NCBI GenBank assembly: GCA_052035955.1
Contig: JBPOHD010000077.1
Location: 1 to 47,776, forward strand
Source of the DNA: JAEUNJ01 sp052035955
Lineage (GTDB): Bacteria > Pseudomonadota > Gammaproteobacteria > Burkholderiales > Rhodocyclaceae
Length of the DNA stretch: 47,776 bases
Direction: 5' to 3'
Shown: positions 1 to 8,473 of the stretch, in pieces
Position numbering within the stretch: the first letter of the stretch is position 1
How the letters are laid out: the number at the start of each line of letters is the position of its first letter
Translations under genes and position numbers: made by a program
Notes under the pieces: generated by a model
Told to the model about the DNA's origin: nothing
The model's database searches: none
Seen by the model: the letters and a program-made list of their open reading frames with translations, nothing else

Positions 1-1769
1 CCTTTCCGGATAGCCTGCGCGCGAAGGTACGCTGCGACGATCCGCGCTGGTCTGCGGTGCTCGACGAATGGCTGGCCGGCATTCGGGTCGTCGAATCGGC
101 CGGCGAGCTTGCCGAGGGTGGCGACCGGCCGCGCGTCAGCCGCGAAGGCCACTTGCGCACCCATCGCGGCCTGACCCTCTACGTGCCCGACAGCCGCACC
201 CACGGGGTGATCGAGCGACAGCGGGAGATCGAGGAACTGGCGGGCGTCATCGACGCGCGCCAGTCGGAGGAGGAGGCGGCCCGGGAGGCCCAGGCCGAGG
301 CCGAAGCCCGTCTGGCCGACCTGCAGCAGCGCCTGGCGGATTCCCGCCGGGGCGCCCAGGAGGCCCAGCAGCGCCTGCACGCCGCCCACGTGGAAGCCCT
401 GAAACTCACCCAGGCCCAGGCCCGCTATGACGAACGGGCGGGTCAGATCGCCCGCGACCTGGAGGAGATTGGCCGCAACGAGGCGGCCGAGAAATCCGAG
501 TTCGAGCGTTCGGAGGGGGAAATCCAGCGCTGCCGCGACGAGCTGGAGGCCGTCCGCGAACGCCACGAACAGGCCCTGGAGCGGCAACGCGGCGCCGATA
601 CGGCGCTGCGCGAGGCCCGCGCCCAGGAGGCCCAGATGGCCCGCGAGGCCCAGGACGCCGGCTATTCCGAGCGGGAGTGTCTGAGCCACCTGGAGAACAA
701 TGCCCGGGCGGCCGACACGGCGCGAACCCAGCTGGCCCGCGTCGAGGGGGAGACCGGGGCGGCGCGCGCCGAACTGGCGGGCATCTCGGATGTCATTCTC
801 CAGGAACAGCTCCAGTCGGCCCTCGGCTCCCGCCAGGGCCGCGAGGGACTGCTGGGCGAGCGGCGCAACAGCCTGGAGGAGGCGGCCGCCCAGTTGCGCC
901 AGCTCGACGAACAGCGGCTCAAGCTGGAGCAGGGCCTGCAGCCGTCCCGCGACCGGATCAACGACCTGCGGCTAAAGCAGCAGGCAGCCCAGCTCAACGA
1001 GCAGCAGTTCCAGGAGCGCCTGGTCGAGGCCCACATCGCGTCGCCGGAGGACGAGGAGGTCCTGGCCAGGGATCTGGCGCCGGGTCTGCGGGAGTCGGTC
1101 CTGCAGGGCGAGATCACCCGCCTAGGCGGGGAGATAGAAGCCCTCGGCCCGGTGAATCTGGCAGCCCTGGAGGAATTGACGACGTCCCGCGAGCGCAAGG
1201 GATTCCTGGACGCCCAGTCCGAGGACCTGACGACGGCGATCAATACCCTGGAGGACGCCATCCGGCGCATCGACAAGGAGACCCGGGAGCAATTGGCGGA
1301 AACCTACGAAACGGTGAATCGCCATTTCGGGAATCTCTTTCCCCAGCTCTTCGGCGGCGGCGAGGCCAGGCTGGTCCTGACCGGCGAGGAGATCCTGGAC
1401 TCGGGCATCCAGATCATGGCGCAGCCGCCGGGCAAGAAGAACAGCACCATCCACCTGCTTTCCGGCGGCGAGAAGGCCCTGACTGCCATCGCCCTGGTCT
1501 TTGCCCTGTTCCAGTTGAATCCGGCGCCCTTCTGCCTGCTCGACGAGGTGGATGCGCCGCTCGACGACAGCAATACGGAGCGATTCTGCGGCATGGTGCG
1601 GCGCATGGCCCAACAGACGCAGTTCATCTTCATTTCCCACAACAAGATCGCCATGGAGATGGCCGAGCAGCTGATCGGCGTCACCATGCAGGAGCGCGGC
1701 GTGTCGCGTATCGTCGAGGTGGATATCGAGGAGGCCCTGCGCATGACCAAGGAGGAGCAGGCGGCATGA
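1..1769 (+). CDS. smc: Chromosome segregation protein SMC, C-terminal part (5' truncated)
   Basis: The reading frame is open from base 3, so the gene begins upstream of the window; about 588 residues are visible of a protein usually near 1170. The first ~60 residues look like the end of the hinge (the stretch ending THRGLTLYVP). They are followed by a long Glu/Arg/Ala/Gln-rich coiled coil and a C-terminal ABC-ATPase half. That half has the signature LLSGGEKALTAIAL, a Walker B strand ending CLLDEVDAPLDD, and an FIFISHNK switch segment. SMC homodimers compact and segregate DNA using ATP head engagement. The TGA overlaps the next ATG (1766), so zipA is probably translationally coupled. A GTG at 57 is internal, not the start. 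Family identity is secure; only the N-terminal half is unseen. Confidence 0.96.
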   Translation, partial: FPDSLRAKVRCDDPRWSAVLDEWLAGIRVVESAGELAEGGDRPRVSREGHLRTHRGLTLYVPDSRTHGVIERQREIEELAGVIDARQSEEEAAREAQAEAEARLADLQQRLADSRRGAQEAQQRLHAAHVEALKLTQAQARYDERAGQIARDLEEIGRNEAAEKSEFERSEGEIQRCRDELEAVRERHEQALERQRGADTALREARAQEAQMAREAQDAGYSERECLSHLENNARAADTARTQLARVEGETGAARAELAGISDVILQEQLQSALGSRQGREGLLGERRNSLEEAAAQLRQLDEQRLKLEQGLQPSRDRINDLRLKQQAAQLNEQQFQERLVEAHIASPEDEEVLARDLAPGLRESVLQGEITRLGGEIEALGPVNLAALEELTTSRERKGFLDAQSEDLTTAINTLEDAIRRIDKETREQLAETYETVNRHFGNLFPQLFGGGEARLVLTGEEILDSGIQIMAQPPGKKNSTIHLLSGGEKALTAIALVFALFQLNPAPFCLLDEVDAPLDDSNTERFCGMVRRMAQQTQFIFISHNKIAMEMAEQLIGVTMQERGVSRIVEVDIEEALRMTKEEQAA

Positions 1770-2842
1770 GTGATCTTCACTGGGCCCTGGCGGGCATCGG
1801 GGCGGCGTTCGTGGGCTGCGTCTGGGCCTACAACAAATGGGTGGAAAACCGGCACCGCAAGGCCGCCGAACGGATTTTCGCGGAGCGGGCACCGGATGCG
1901 CTGATGGGCGGCGCAGCGGCGTCGGCCGGGGAGGAGCGTGTCGAACCGGTCGTGCATGTGCCGGCGCCGGTCCAGGCAGACGCGGGAGACGACGAAGACC
2001 CGGCGCCGAGCGAGCCGCCGCCCGCCCTGGCCGATCCGACCATCGATTGCATCGGCCGCCTGGATTCGCCGGCCCTGGTGGCGGCGCCGGAACTCTGGGA
2101 GGCCCAGCAGACCCTGGCCCAGCATCTGTCCCGCCGCCTGACCTGGAGCGCCTGGGAGGCGGCCAGCGGAACTTGGCGCCGGATCACCGCCCACGATGCC
2201 GGACGCTACCGGCAATTCCGGGCGGCGCTGCAACTGGCCGACCGTCGGGGCCCGGTGGCCGCCGAGGAGCTGGAAACCTTCGTGCAGGGCCTGCAGGCGG
2301 TCGCCGGCCGCTGTCTGGCCATGCCCATGCTGCCCGATGCCGTCGAGGCCCACGCCCGGGCGGTGGCCCTCGACGAATTCTGTGCAGGGGTGGACGTGCA
2401 GATCGCGGTCCATGTCATCCGCAGCGACGGCGGCGACATCCACGGGCCGCCGATTCTGGCCTTCGTGGGTCACCACAACCTCACCCTCGGGGATGACGGC
2501 CGCTTTCGGGCCGACGGCAACGCGGAGCCCCCCTACACCCTGGCCAACCTGGGCAGCGGCGTGTTCGTGGCGGAGGAATTGTCCGCGATCACGACCCATG
2601 GCCTGAGTTTCTGGTTCGACCTGCCCCGCTCGGCCAAGGGGCCGGAAGCCTTCGACACCCTGCTGGCGGCGGCGCGGGAACTGGCCGGCGCAGTGGGCGG
2701 GGTCCTGGTGGACGACCAGCGCCGGGCATTGACCGACGGCATGCTGTCCGGCATCCGTGCCAAGATTGCCGAGGTCCAGGCCAGCATGGCCGCCCACGAG
2801 ATTCCCGCCGGCGGGGAACGGGCCCTGCGCCTCTTCGCCTGA
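1766..2842 (+). CDS. zipA: Cell division protein ZipA-like
   Basis: 358 residues. The ATG overlaps the smc stop by four bases. Residues about 4-24 form one hydrophobic membrane segment followed by a basic stretch (KWVENRHRK), then a low-complexity Ala/Pro/Glu/Asp linker to about residue 95. The C-terminal two-thirds resemble the ZipA FtsZ-binding domain: a hydrophobic-ligand-like fold with segments such as IHGPPILAFVGHHNLTLG and a glycine-rich loop before FWFDLPRS. ZipA tethers FtsZ to the inner membrane. The position between smc and ligA is typical of betaproteobacteria and supports the call, since ZipA sequences diverge strongly. The open frame extends far upstream inside smc; that extension is a shadow, and 1766 is chosen because it is the first ATG after smc and opens directly into the membrane anchor. 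Confidence 0.85.
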   Translation: MSDLHWALAGIGAAFVGCVWAYNKWVENRHRKAAERIFAERAPDALMGGAAASAGEERVEPVVHVPAPVQADAGDDEDPAPSEPPPALADPTIDCIGRLDSPALVAAPELWEAQQTLAQHLSRRLTWSAWEAASGTWRRITAHDAGRYRQFRAALQLADRRGPVAAEELETFVQGLQAVAGRCLAMPMLPDAVEAHARAVALDEFCAGVDVQIAVHVIRSDGGDIHGPPILAFVGHHNLTLGDDGRFRADGNAEPPYTLANLGSGVFVAEELSAITTHGLSFWFDLPRSAKGPEAFDTLLAAARELAGAVGGVLVDDQRRALTDGMLSGIRAKIAEVQASMAAHEIPAGGERALRLFA

Positions 2843-4911
2843 TGCCGGCGTCGGCCGAAGAGGCCGCCCGGGCGGCCTTCCTGCGCGAGGAAATCGGTCG
2901 GCACGACCTCGCTTATTACGTCCTCGACGCGCCGACCGTTCCGGACGCAGAGTACGACCGGCTGTTCAGGGAACTGCAGGACCTGGAGACCCTCCATCCG
3001 GAGCTGTGCGCCGCCGATTCGCCGACCCGGAGGGTGGGAGGGCAGCCCCTGCCGGAATTCGCCCCGGTGCGGCATGCCGTACCCATGCTTTCCATCCGCA
3101 CCGAGACCGATTTCGGGCCGGAAGGGGCGCGGAACTTCGATGCCAGGGTGCGGCGAGCCCTGGGACTCGCCGAGTCCGATCCGCCCGTCCACTACGCCGC
3201 GGAGCTGAAGTTCGACGGTCTCGCGATCAACCTGCGCTACGAGCATGGGGTGCTGGTGCGGGCGGCTACCCGCGGCGATGGGGAGACCGGCGAGGACGTG
3301 ACCCAGAACGTCCGCACCATCCATGCCATTCCGCTGCGGCTGCGCGACGTGGCGCCGGCGGTGCTGGAGGTGCGAGGCGAAGCCTACATGAGCCGCAGGG
3401 ATTTCAATGCCTACAACGAGCGGCAGCGCGCCCGCGGCCTGCCGACCCTGGTGAACCCTCGCAACGGGGCCGCGGGCAGCATCCGGCAACTCGACCCCAA
3501 GCTGGCCGCGGGGCGACCCCTGTCCTTCTTCGCCTACGGCCTCGGCGAGGTCGACGGCTGGGATGTGCCGACGACCCACGACGGCATTCTCGATCGCCTC
3601 CATGCCATGGGGATGCCGGTCTGCGAACACCGGACGGTGGTCGGGGGGCCGGAAGGACTGGCCGACTTCCACGCCCGGATTGCGGCCCTGCGCGACAGCC
3701 TGCCCTTCGACATCGACGGGGTGGTGTACAAGGTCAACGACCTGGCCCTGCAGCGCGAACTGGGCTACGTGAGCCGCGAGCCCCGCTGGGCAGTGGCCCA
3801 CAAGTACCCCCCCGAAGAGATGCTGACGACCGTGGAGGCCATCGAGGTGCAGGTGGGCCGAACGGGGGCGATCACGCCCGTGGCGCGCCTGGCCCCGGTC
3901 TTCGTCGGCGGGGTCACGGTCACCAACGCCACCCTGCACAACGAGGACGAGGTGAGGCGCAAGGACGTGCGGGTCGGCGACACGGTGATCGTGCGGCGGG
4001 CCGGCGACGTGATTCCCGAGGTGGTGGGCGTGGTGGCGGACCGGCGACCCATGAAGGATCTTTTCGGCGGAGAACCCCTGCATCCGCCCTTCGCCCTTCC
4101 GCCGACCTGCCCGGTCTGCGGCTCGATGGTCGAGCGGCCCGAGGACGAAGCGATCGCGCGCTGCACCGGCGGCCTGTTCTGCCCGGCCCAGCGCAAGCAG
4201 GCGCTGCTCCATTTTGCCTCGCGTCGGGCCCTGGATATCGAGGGGCTGGGCGAGAAACTCGTGGCCCAGTTGGTCGAGACGGGTCTGGTGCAGACGCCTG
4301 CGGACGTCTATGGGCTCGATCTGTCGCGGCTGGCGTGCCTGGAACGCATGGCGGAAAAGTCGGCAAGCAAGCTGCTGGCGGCCATCGATCGCAGCCGGGA
4401 AACGACCCTCGCCCGCTTCGTCTATGCATTGGGGATCCGAAACGTGGGCGAGGCGACGGCCCGGGACCTGGCCCGCCATTTCGGCGACCTGCCGGCCTTG
4501 ATGGCGGCCGGCGAAGACGCGCTGCAGGCGGTCCCCGACGTGGGACCCATCGTCGCAAGATCCATCGTCCGCTTCTTCGGCGAACCGCACAACCGGGAGG
4601 TGATCGAGGCCTTGAGCCGGGCCGGCGTCCATTGGCCCGCGCAGGAGGCCGCGCAATCGAGCCCGGCCCCGCTGGCCGGCAAGACCTTCGTCCTGACGGG
4701 AACGCTGCCCTCGATGGCGCGCGACGAGGCCAAGGCCTGGGTCGAGCGTTGCGGCGGCAAGGTGGTCGGTTCGGTGTCGAAGAAGACGGATTACGTGGTG
4801 GCGGGCGCCGAGGCGGGGTCGAAACTCGACAGGGCCCGCGAACTGGGCGTAAAGGTCATCGACGAGGCCGGCCTCCGCGAACTGGTTGGCCACGCGACGG
4901 GAGACGACTGA
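2842..4911 (+). CDS. ligA: NAD-dependent DNA ligase LigA
   Basis: 689 residues, close to the E. coli enzyme (671). The ATG overlaps the zipA TGA at 2842. The N-terminal NAD-binding Ia domain includes HDLAYYVLDAPTVPDAEYD. The adenylation motif KFDG has its lysine at residue 123, the AMP-accepting nucleophile. An OB fold follows, then a four-cysteine zinc finger (C423, C426, C441, C447). Next come helix-hairpin-helix repeats (LGIRNVGEATARDLARHFG and VPDVGPIVARSIVRFF) and a C-terminal BRCT domain from about residue 607 (LAGKTFVLTGTLPSM). It seals nicks in replication and repair. All key residues are present; I see no frameshift. Confidence 0.98.
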   Translation: MPASAEEAARAAFLREEIGRHDLAYYVLDAPTVPDAEYDRLFRELQDLETLHPELCAADSPTRRVGGQPLPEFAPVRHAVPMLSIRTETDFGPEGARNFDARVRRALGLAESDPPVHYAAELKFDGLAINLRYEHGVLVRAATRGDGETGEDVTQNVRTIHAIPLRLRDVAPAVLEVRGEAYMSRRDFNAYNERQRARGLPTLVNPRNGAAGSIRQLDPKLAAGRPLSFFAYGLGEVDGWDVPTTHDGILDRLHAMGMPVCEHRTVVGGPEGLADFHARIAALRDSLPFDIDGVVYKVNDLALQRELGYVSREPRWAVAHKYPPEEMLTTVEAIEVQVGRTGAITPVARLAPVFVGGVTVTNATLHNEDEVRRKDVRVGDTVIVRRAGDVIPEVVGVVADRRPMKDLFGGEPLHPPFALPPTCPVCGSMVERPEDEAIARCTGGLFCPAQRKQALLHFASRRALDIEGLGEKLVAQLVETGLVQTPADVYGLDLSRLACLERMAEKSASKLLAAIDRSRETTLARFVYALGIRNVGEATARDLARHFGDLPALMAAGEDALQAVPDVGPIVARSIVRFFGEPHNREVIEALSRAGVHWPAQEAAQSSPAPLAGKTFVLTGTLPSMARDEAKAWVERCGGKVVGSVSKKTDYVVAGAEAGSKLDRARELGVKVIDEAGLRELVGHATGDD

Positions 4912-4912
4912 C

Positions 4913-5458
4913 ATGACTCCGATCGATGCCCGCTGCATATTGGCCGAGGCCGACCTAGTCTGCCCGGAGTCCGAGATCACGAAGGCGATCGCCCGCCTGG
5001 GGACGGACATCTCCTGCCGGCTCTCGGAAGCGAACCCGCTCGTGCTGACGGTCATGGGTGGTGCGGTGGTCTTCGCCGGGCAGTTGCTGCCCCGACTGGC
5101 GTTTCCCCTGGAGTGCGATTACCTGCACGTGACGCGCTACGGGGACGTGACCACCGGCGGCCAACTGGCCTGGATCGTGGAGCCCCGCGCACCCGTGCAG
5201 GGGAGGACGGTGCTGGTGCTGGATGACATCCTCGACGAGGGCGTCACCCTGGCGGCCATCAAGGAGAGGCTGCTGGTCCAGGGAGCGTCCGACTGCCTGA
5301 TCGCCGTGCTTGCCGAGAAGGATCTCGGGCGCCCGAAGCCGGTGGCCGCGGACTTCGTCGGCGTCCGCCTGCCCAATCGCTATGTGTTCGGCTGCGGCAT
5401 GGATGTGAAGGGTTCCTGGCGCAACCTGCCGGCGATCTACGCGGTACGGGGCCTTTGA
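4913..5458 (+). CDS. Hypoxanthine-guanine phosphoribosyltransferase
   Basis: 181 residues. The ATG at 4913 sits one base after the ligA stop and is preferred over an in-frame ATG at 4886 inside ligA. The PRPP-binding motif VLVLDDILDEGVT (about residues 98-110), the preceding RTVLV strand and the GGAVVFAGQLLPRL segment identify a type I phosphoribosyltransferase. The later FVGVRLPNRYVFGCGMD stretch matches the hypoxanthine/guanine subgroup. It converts hypoxanthine or guanine plus PRPP to IMP or GMP. A thioinosine phosphorylase lies 3 kb downstream (8474), whose product hypoxanthine would be its substrate, so the neighbourhood suggests coordinated purine salvage. Confidence in family is high; exact base preference is inferred. 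Confidence 0.9.
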   Translation: MTPIDARCILAEADLVCPESEITKAIARLGTDISCRLSEANPLVLTVMGGAVVFAGQLLPRLAFPLECDYLHVTRYGDVTTGGQLAWIVEPRAPVQGRTVLVLDDILDEGVTLAAIKERLLVQGASDCLIAVLAEKDLGRPKPVAADFVGVRLPNRYVFGCGMDVKGSWRNLPAIYAVRGL

Positions 5459-5553
5459 TGTGAATGGCATGATGGCGGAAGGCAACGTCTTCGGCGCCTC
5501 GTGCCGACGGGGTTGGCGGCGACGACGGAACGCCAATGGGGCCCGAATCGACG

Positions 5554-5568
5554 CCTCGCCAGGCGAGG
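5554..5568. repeat. Short inverted repeat after the phosphoribosyltransferase gene
   Basis: CCTCGCC-A-GGCGAGG, a 7-bp perfect inverted repeat with a single-base centre. It lies about 95 bases after the stop at 5458 and has no T-run behind it. It could be a factor-dependent transcription end signal or a protein site; nothing more can be said. Confidence 0.3.
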
Positions 5569-5621
5569 AGCACGCGGAAATCCCGTCAGGCGCGGAATTG
5601 GTCACGGAAATCCGGCCTGCT

Positions 5622-5637
5622 TAGTCCGATCGGACTA
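5622..5637. promoter_or_regulatory. Perfect 16-bp palindrome, candidate operator
   Basis: TAGTCCGATCGGACTA is its own reverse complement. It sits about 105 bases before the PEP-CTERM gene and directly upstream of a weak promoter-like pair: TTGAGG at 5638-5643, 16 bases, GAGAAT at 5660-5665. The location suggests a dimeric regulator acting at this promoter. I do not recognise the site, and no sigma54-type TGGCAC/TTGC pair, described for some PEP-CTERM genes, is visible here. Confidence 0.4.
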
Positions 5638-5728
5638 TTGAGGCTGGGCCGGGGGTCCGGAGAATGGCCCCCATCGACTGACGCGGGAAAACGAACCGGT
5701 CGGTCCCATCCAACCACCGGAGTCCATG

Positions 5729-6361
5729 ATGAAGAAAATCGCCCTTGCCGCCGCCCTGGCCATCCTCCCCGCAGTCTCCATGGCCGCCGGCCCCGAGATG
5801 ATCGTCAACGGCAGCTTCGAAGACATCGGATTTGCCTCCGGCGTGCAGCAACTCGCCAACGGCAGCTGGACCACCTACGCGGCGATTCCCGGCTGGACTC
5901 TGAGCGGCGGCCACAGCATCGAGGTCCGCAACAACGTCGCCGGCAAGGCCTACGACGGCGTCCAGTTCGTCGAGCTGGATTCCTACGCCAACAGCGGCAT
6001 GGCCCAGACCATCGCCACCACGGCCGGCGCCAAGTACGACCTGAGCTTCTGGTACTCGCCGCGCCCGGGCACGGGCAATACCAATGACATCCAGGCGTTC
6101 TGGAACGGCGTGCAGCTCGGTTCCACCCTCTTCGGAACCGGCGGCGCCGCCCACAACTGGACGCAGCATTCCTTCACGGTGACCGGCACGGGCAGCGACG
6201 TGCTGCGCTTCGTCGCCGTCGGCACGAACGACAGTTACGGCGGCTCCCTGGACTTGGTGTCCATGACGGCGGCCGTGCCGGAACCCGAAACCTACGCCAT
6301 GATGCTGGCCGGCCTCGGCATGATGGGGGCCGTCGCCCGGAGGCGCCGACTGCAGGGCTGA
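5729..6361 (+). CDS. PEP-CTERM sorting domain protein, exported
   Basis: 210 residues from the second of two adjacent ATGs (5726 and 5729); 5729 gives better spacing from GGAG at 5719-5722. A signal peptide (MKKIALAAALAILPAVSMAA) is followed by a beta-rich domain starting MIVNGSFED. That domain contains PGWTLSGGHSIEVR, FVELDSYANSGMAQ and YDLSFWYSPRPG, resembling the DUF642/galactose-binding-like domains common in this class. The C-terminus has VPEPETYAMMLAGLGM followed by the basic tail ARRRR: motif, transmembrane helix and stop-transfer. Such proteins are processed by exosortase and usually become surface or exopolysaccharide-associated. It stands alone, with its own terminator downstream. 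Function beyond surface sorting is unknown. Confidence 0.92.
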   Translation: MKKIALAAALAILPAVSMAAGPEMIVNGSFEDIGFASGVQQLANGSWTTYAAIPGWTLSGGHSIEVRNNVAGKAYDGVQFVELDSYANSGMAQTIATTAGAKYDLSFWYSPRPGTGNTNDIQAFWNGVQLGSTLFGTGGAAHNWTQHSFTVTGTGSDVLRFVAVGTNDSYGGSLDLVSMTAAVPEPETYAMMLAGLGMMGAVARRRRLQG

Positions 6362-6393
6362 TGCCGACGCGTTGCCGGATCAGTCGTCAAGGG

Positions 6394-6422
6394 ACGGGGG
6401 CCAAGGCCCCCGTTTTCCTTTT
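6394..6422 (+). terminator. Rho-independent terminator of the PEP-CTERM gene
   Basis: Inverted repeat ACGGGGG-CCAAGG-CCCCCGT (6394-6413) followed by TTTTCCTTTT, about 30 bases after the stop at 6361. The T-rich side faces the plus strand only, so it would not obviously stop typA transcription coming from the other side. Confidence 0.88.
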
Positions 6423-6450
6423 GGCTCGTCCGACACCCGGGCCGACCGGG

Positions 6451-6579
6451 TCATCCGTAGATCTTGCAGAGGAAGGGGCTGACGCTCGGGGTCGAGAACC
6501 AGCCGATCAGGGAGAGGAGAGCGGCCGCAGCCGCCATCCTCAAGGCCCAGCGGATCAGCCGCTCAGACGGTTTCCTCAC
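6451..6579 (-). CDS. Possible 42-residue membrane peptide downstream of typA
   Basis: A GTG at 6579, inside the last codons of typA and overlapping its stop by 17 bases, opens a 42-codon frame ending at TGA 6453-6451. The product has a basic N-terminus (RKPSERLIRWALR), then a hydrophobic helix (MAAAAALLSLIGWF), then a short polar tail ending CKIYG. An internal ATG at 6537 would give 28 residues beginning at the helix. The charge-then-helix layout is what a single-span membrane peptide would show, and it lies in the same transcript as typA. Without conservation data it may still be chance; no homologue is recognised. Confidence 0.35.
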   Translation of the reverse strand: MRKPSERLIRWALRMAAAAALLSLIGWFSTPSVSPFLCKIYG

Positions 6580-8380
6580 GTTCGGCACGCTTGCGTTCGT
6601 GGGCCTTCAGGAAGCGCTTGCGCAGTCGGATGGACTTCGGCGTGATCTCCACCAGTTCGTCGTCGGCGATGAATTCGACGGCGGACTCCAGGGTGAGCTG
6701 GATGGGCGGAGTCAGGTTGATGGCCTCGTCCTTGCCGGAGGCGCGGACGTTGGTGAGTTGCTTGGTCTTGATCGGGTTGACGACCAGGTCGTTGTCCCGC
6801 GTGTGGATGCCGATGACCATGCCCTCGTACACCGAGTCGCCGGGACTGACGAACATCCGGCCGCGGTCCTGCAGCTTCCACAAGGCGTAGGCGACGGCCT
6901 CCCCGTCGTCCTGGGAGACCAGCACGCCGTTGCGGCGTTCGGCCATGGGCCCCGACCAGGGCCCGTACTCGTCGAACACGTGGCTGGCCAGGCCGGTGCC
7001 GCGGGTCAGGGTCAGGAATTCGCCCTGGAATCCGATGAGGCCCCGGGCCGGTATGCGGTACTCGAGGCGGACACGGCCCTTGCCGTCGGGCTGCATGTCC
7101 TGCAGTTCGCCCTTGCGCCGTCCCAGTTCCTCCATGACGCCGCCCTGGTGGGTCTCTTCCACGTCCACGGTGAGCATTTCGTAGGGTTCCTGCTTGTCGT
7201 CACCCACTTCGTGGACCACGACACGCGGGCGGGAGACGGCCAGCTCGTAGCCTTCGCGGCGCATGTTTTCGAGGAGGATGGTGAGGTGAAGCTCGCCGCG
7301 GCCGGAAACCTCGAAGACGTCGGAGTCGGCGGTGTCCTGGACGCGGAGGGCGACATTGGAGAGCAGTTCCTTCTGCAGGCGCTCGCGGATCTGCCGGCTG
7401 GTGACGTATTTGCCCTCGCGTCCCGCCAGCGGGGAGGTGTTGACCTGGAAATTCATGGTCAGGGTCGGCTCATCCACGGCGATCGGGGCCATCGGGACGA
7501 TGTTGTCGGGGTCGCAGAGGGTGACGCCGATGCCGACCTGCTCGATGCCGGTGACGAGGACGATGTCGCCGGCTTCGGCCTCGTCGGCCGGGGTACGCTC
7601 CAGGCCGGTGAACATGAGGATCTGTCCGATCTTGGCGGCCCCGCGGGATTCCTCGCCGTATACCACGGCGACCGGCTGGCCGGCCTTCAGGCGCCCCTTC
7701 TTGATGCGGCCGATGCCGATCCGGCCGACGTAGGAGTTGTAGTCCAGGGAGCAGATCTGTAGCTGGAGCGGTTCGTCGGCGTCCACGTCCGGCGGCGGAA
7801 CGTGCTCGAGGATTGCCTGGTAGAGGGCGGTCATGTCGGTGCCCGGCGTCGCCGCGTCGAGCATGGCGTAGCCGTTCAGGGCGGAGGCGAAGACGACCGG
7901 GAAGTCGAGCTGCTCCTCGGTGGCGCCCAGTTTGTCGAAGAGGTCGAAGGTATGGTTGATCACCCAGTCCGGCCGGGCGCCCGGCCGGTCGATCTTGTTG
8001 ATGACCACGATGGGCTTGAGGCCCTTCTGCAAGGCCTTGCGGGTGACGAAACGGGTCTGGGGCATGGGGCCTTCCACCGCGTCCACCAGCAGGAGCACGC
8101 CGTCCACCATCGAGAGCACCCGCTCCACCTCGCCGCCGAAGTCCGCATGGCCGGGGGTATCCACGATGTTGATGTGCGTCCCCTGCCAGTCGATGGCACA
8201 GTTCTTGGCCAGGATGGTGATGCCGCGTTCCTTTTCCAGGTCGTTGGAGTCCATGACCCGTTCGGCGACCTGCTGGTTCTCGCGGAAGGTGCCGGACTGG
8301 CGCAGGAGTTGGTCGACGAGGGTGGTCTTGCCGTGGTCGACGTGGGCGATAATGGCGATGTTTCGGAGGGCTCGGGACAT
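6563..8380 (-). CDS. typA: Ribosome-associated GTPase TypA/BipA
   Basis: 605 residues, the normal length for BipA. It starts MSRALRNIAIIAHVDHGKTT, which contains the P-loop (AHVDHGKTT). Switch II is DTPGHADFGGEVER, and NKID is the guanine-specificity motif. EF-G-like domains II, III and V follow, then the BipA-specific C-terminal domain (EFIADDELVEITPKSIRLRK). It binds the 70S ribosome and supports 50S assembly and stress or low-temperature growth. It is transcribed away from the thioinosine phosphorylase gene, with 93 bases between the two starts. The strand, start and stop are unambiguous. Confidence 0.98.
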   Translation of the reverse strand: MSRALRNIAIIAHVDHGKTTLVDQLLRQSGTFRENQQVAERVMDSNDLEKERGITILAKNCAIDWQGTHINIVDTPGHADFGGEVERVLSMVDGVLLLVDAVEGPMPQTRFVTRKALQKGLKPIVVINKIDRPGARPDWVINHTFDLFDKLGATEEQLDFPVVFASALNGYAMLDAATPGTDMTALYQAILEHVPPPDVDADEPLQLQICSLDYNSYVGRIGIGRIKKGRLKAGQPVAVVYGEESRGAAKIGQILMFTGLERTPADEAEAGDIVLVTGIEQVGIGVTLCDPDNIVPMAPIAVDEPTLTMNFQVNTSPLAGREGKYVTSRQIRERLQKELLSNVALRVQDTADSDVFEVSGRGELHLTILLENMRREGYELAVSRPRVVVHEVGDDKQEPYEMLTVDVEETHQGGVMEELGRRKGELQDMQPDGKGRVRLEYRIPARGLIGFQGEFLTLTRGTGLASHVFDEYGPWSGPMAERRNGVLVSQDDGEAVAYALWKLQDRGRMFVSPGDSVYEGMVIGIHTRDNDLVVNPIKTKQLTNVRASGKDEAINLTPPIQLTLESAVEFIADDELVEITPKSIRLRKRFLKAHERKRAEREETV

Positions 8381-8419
8381 GGGTTCGGGGCGGTGTTGCA
8401 GCGCAATAAGTAACCCGCC

Positions 8420-8428
8420 ATTCTAGCA
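8420..8428 (-). promoter_or_regulatory. Extended -10 promoter candidate for typA
   Basis: On the minus strand the sequence reads TGCTAGAAT, a TGn-extended -10 element with a five-of-six TATAAT match, about 40 bases before the typA ATG (8380). No convincing -35 was found, which is compatible with an extended -10 promoter. Confidence 0.5.
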
Positions 8429-8473
8429 CGCGGGTGCGGTCGGCCCCTGATGCGGGACATGGAAGGTTTCTTG

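Noticed and set aside
677..1765. Upstream in-frame extension of zipA inside smc
   Set aside because: Gly/Pro/Arg-rich out-of-frame reading of smc; the membrane anchor begins exactly at ATG 1766.
2533..5055. An 840-codon minus-strand frame opposite zipA, ligA and the phosphoribosyltransferase
   Set aside because: Crosses three well-supported genes, product is Arg/His/Gly-rich with no domain; shadow of high third-position GC.
6464..7762. A 432-codon plus-strand frame opposite typA
   Set aside because: typA motifs are intact on the minus strand; the opposing product is a compositional shadow.
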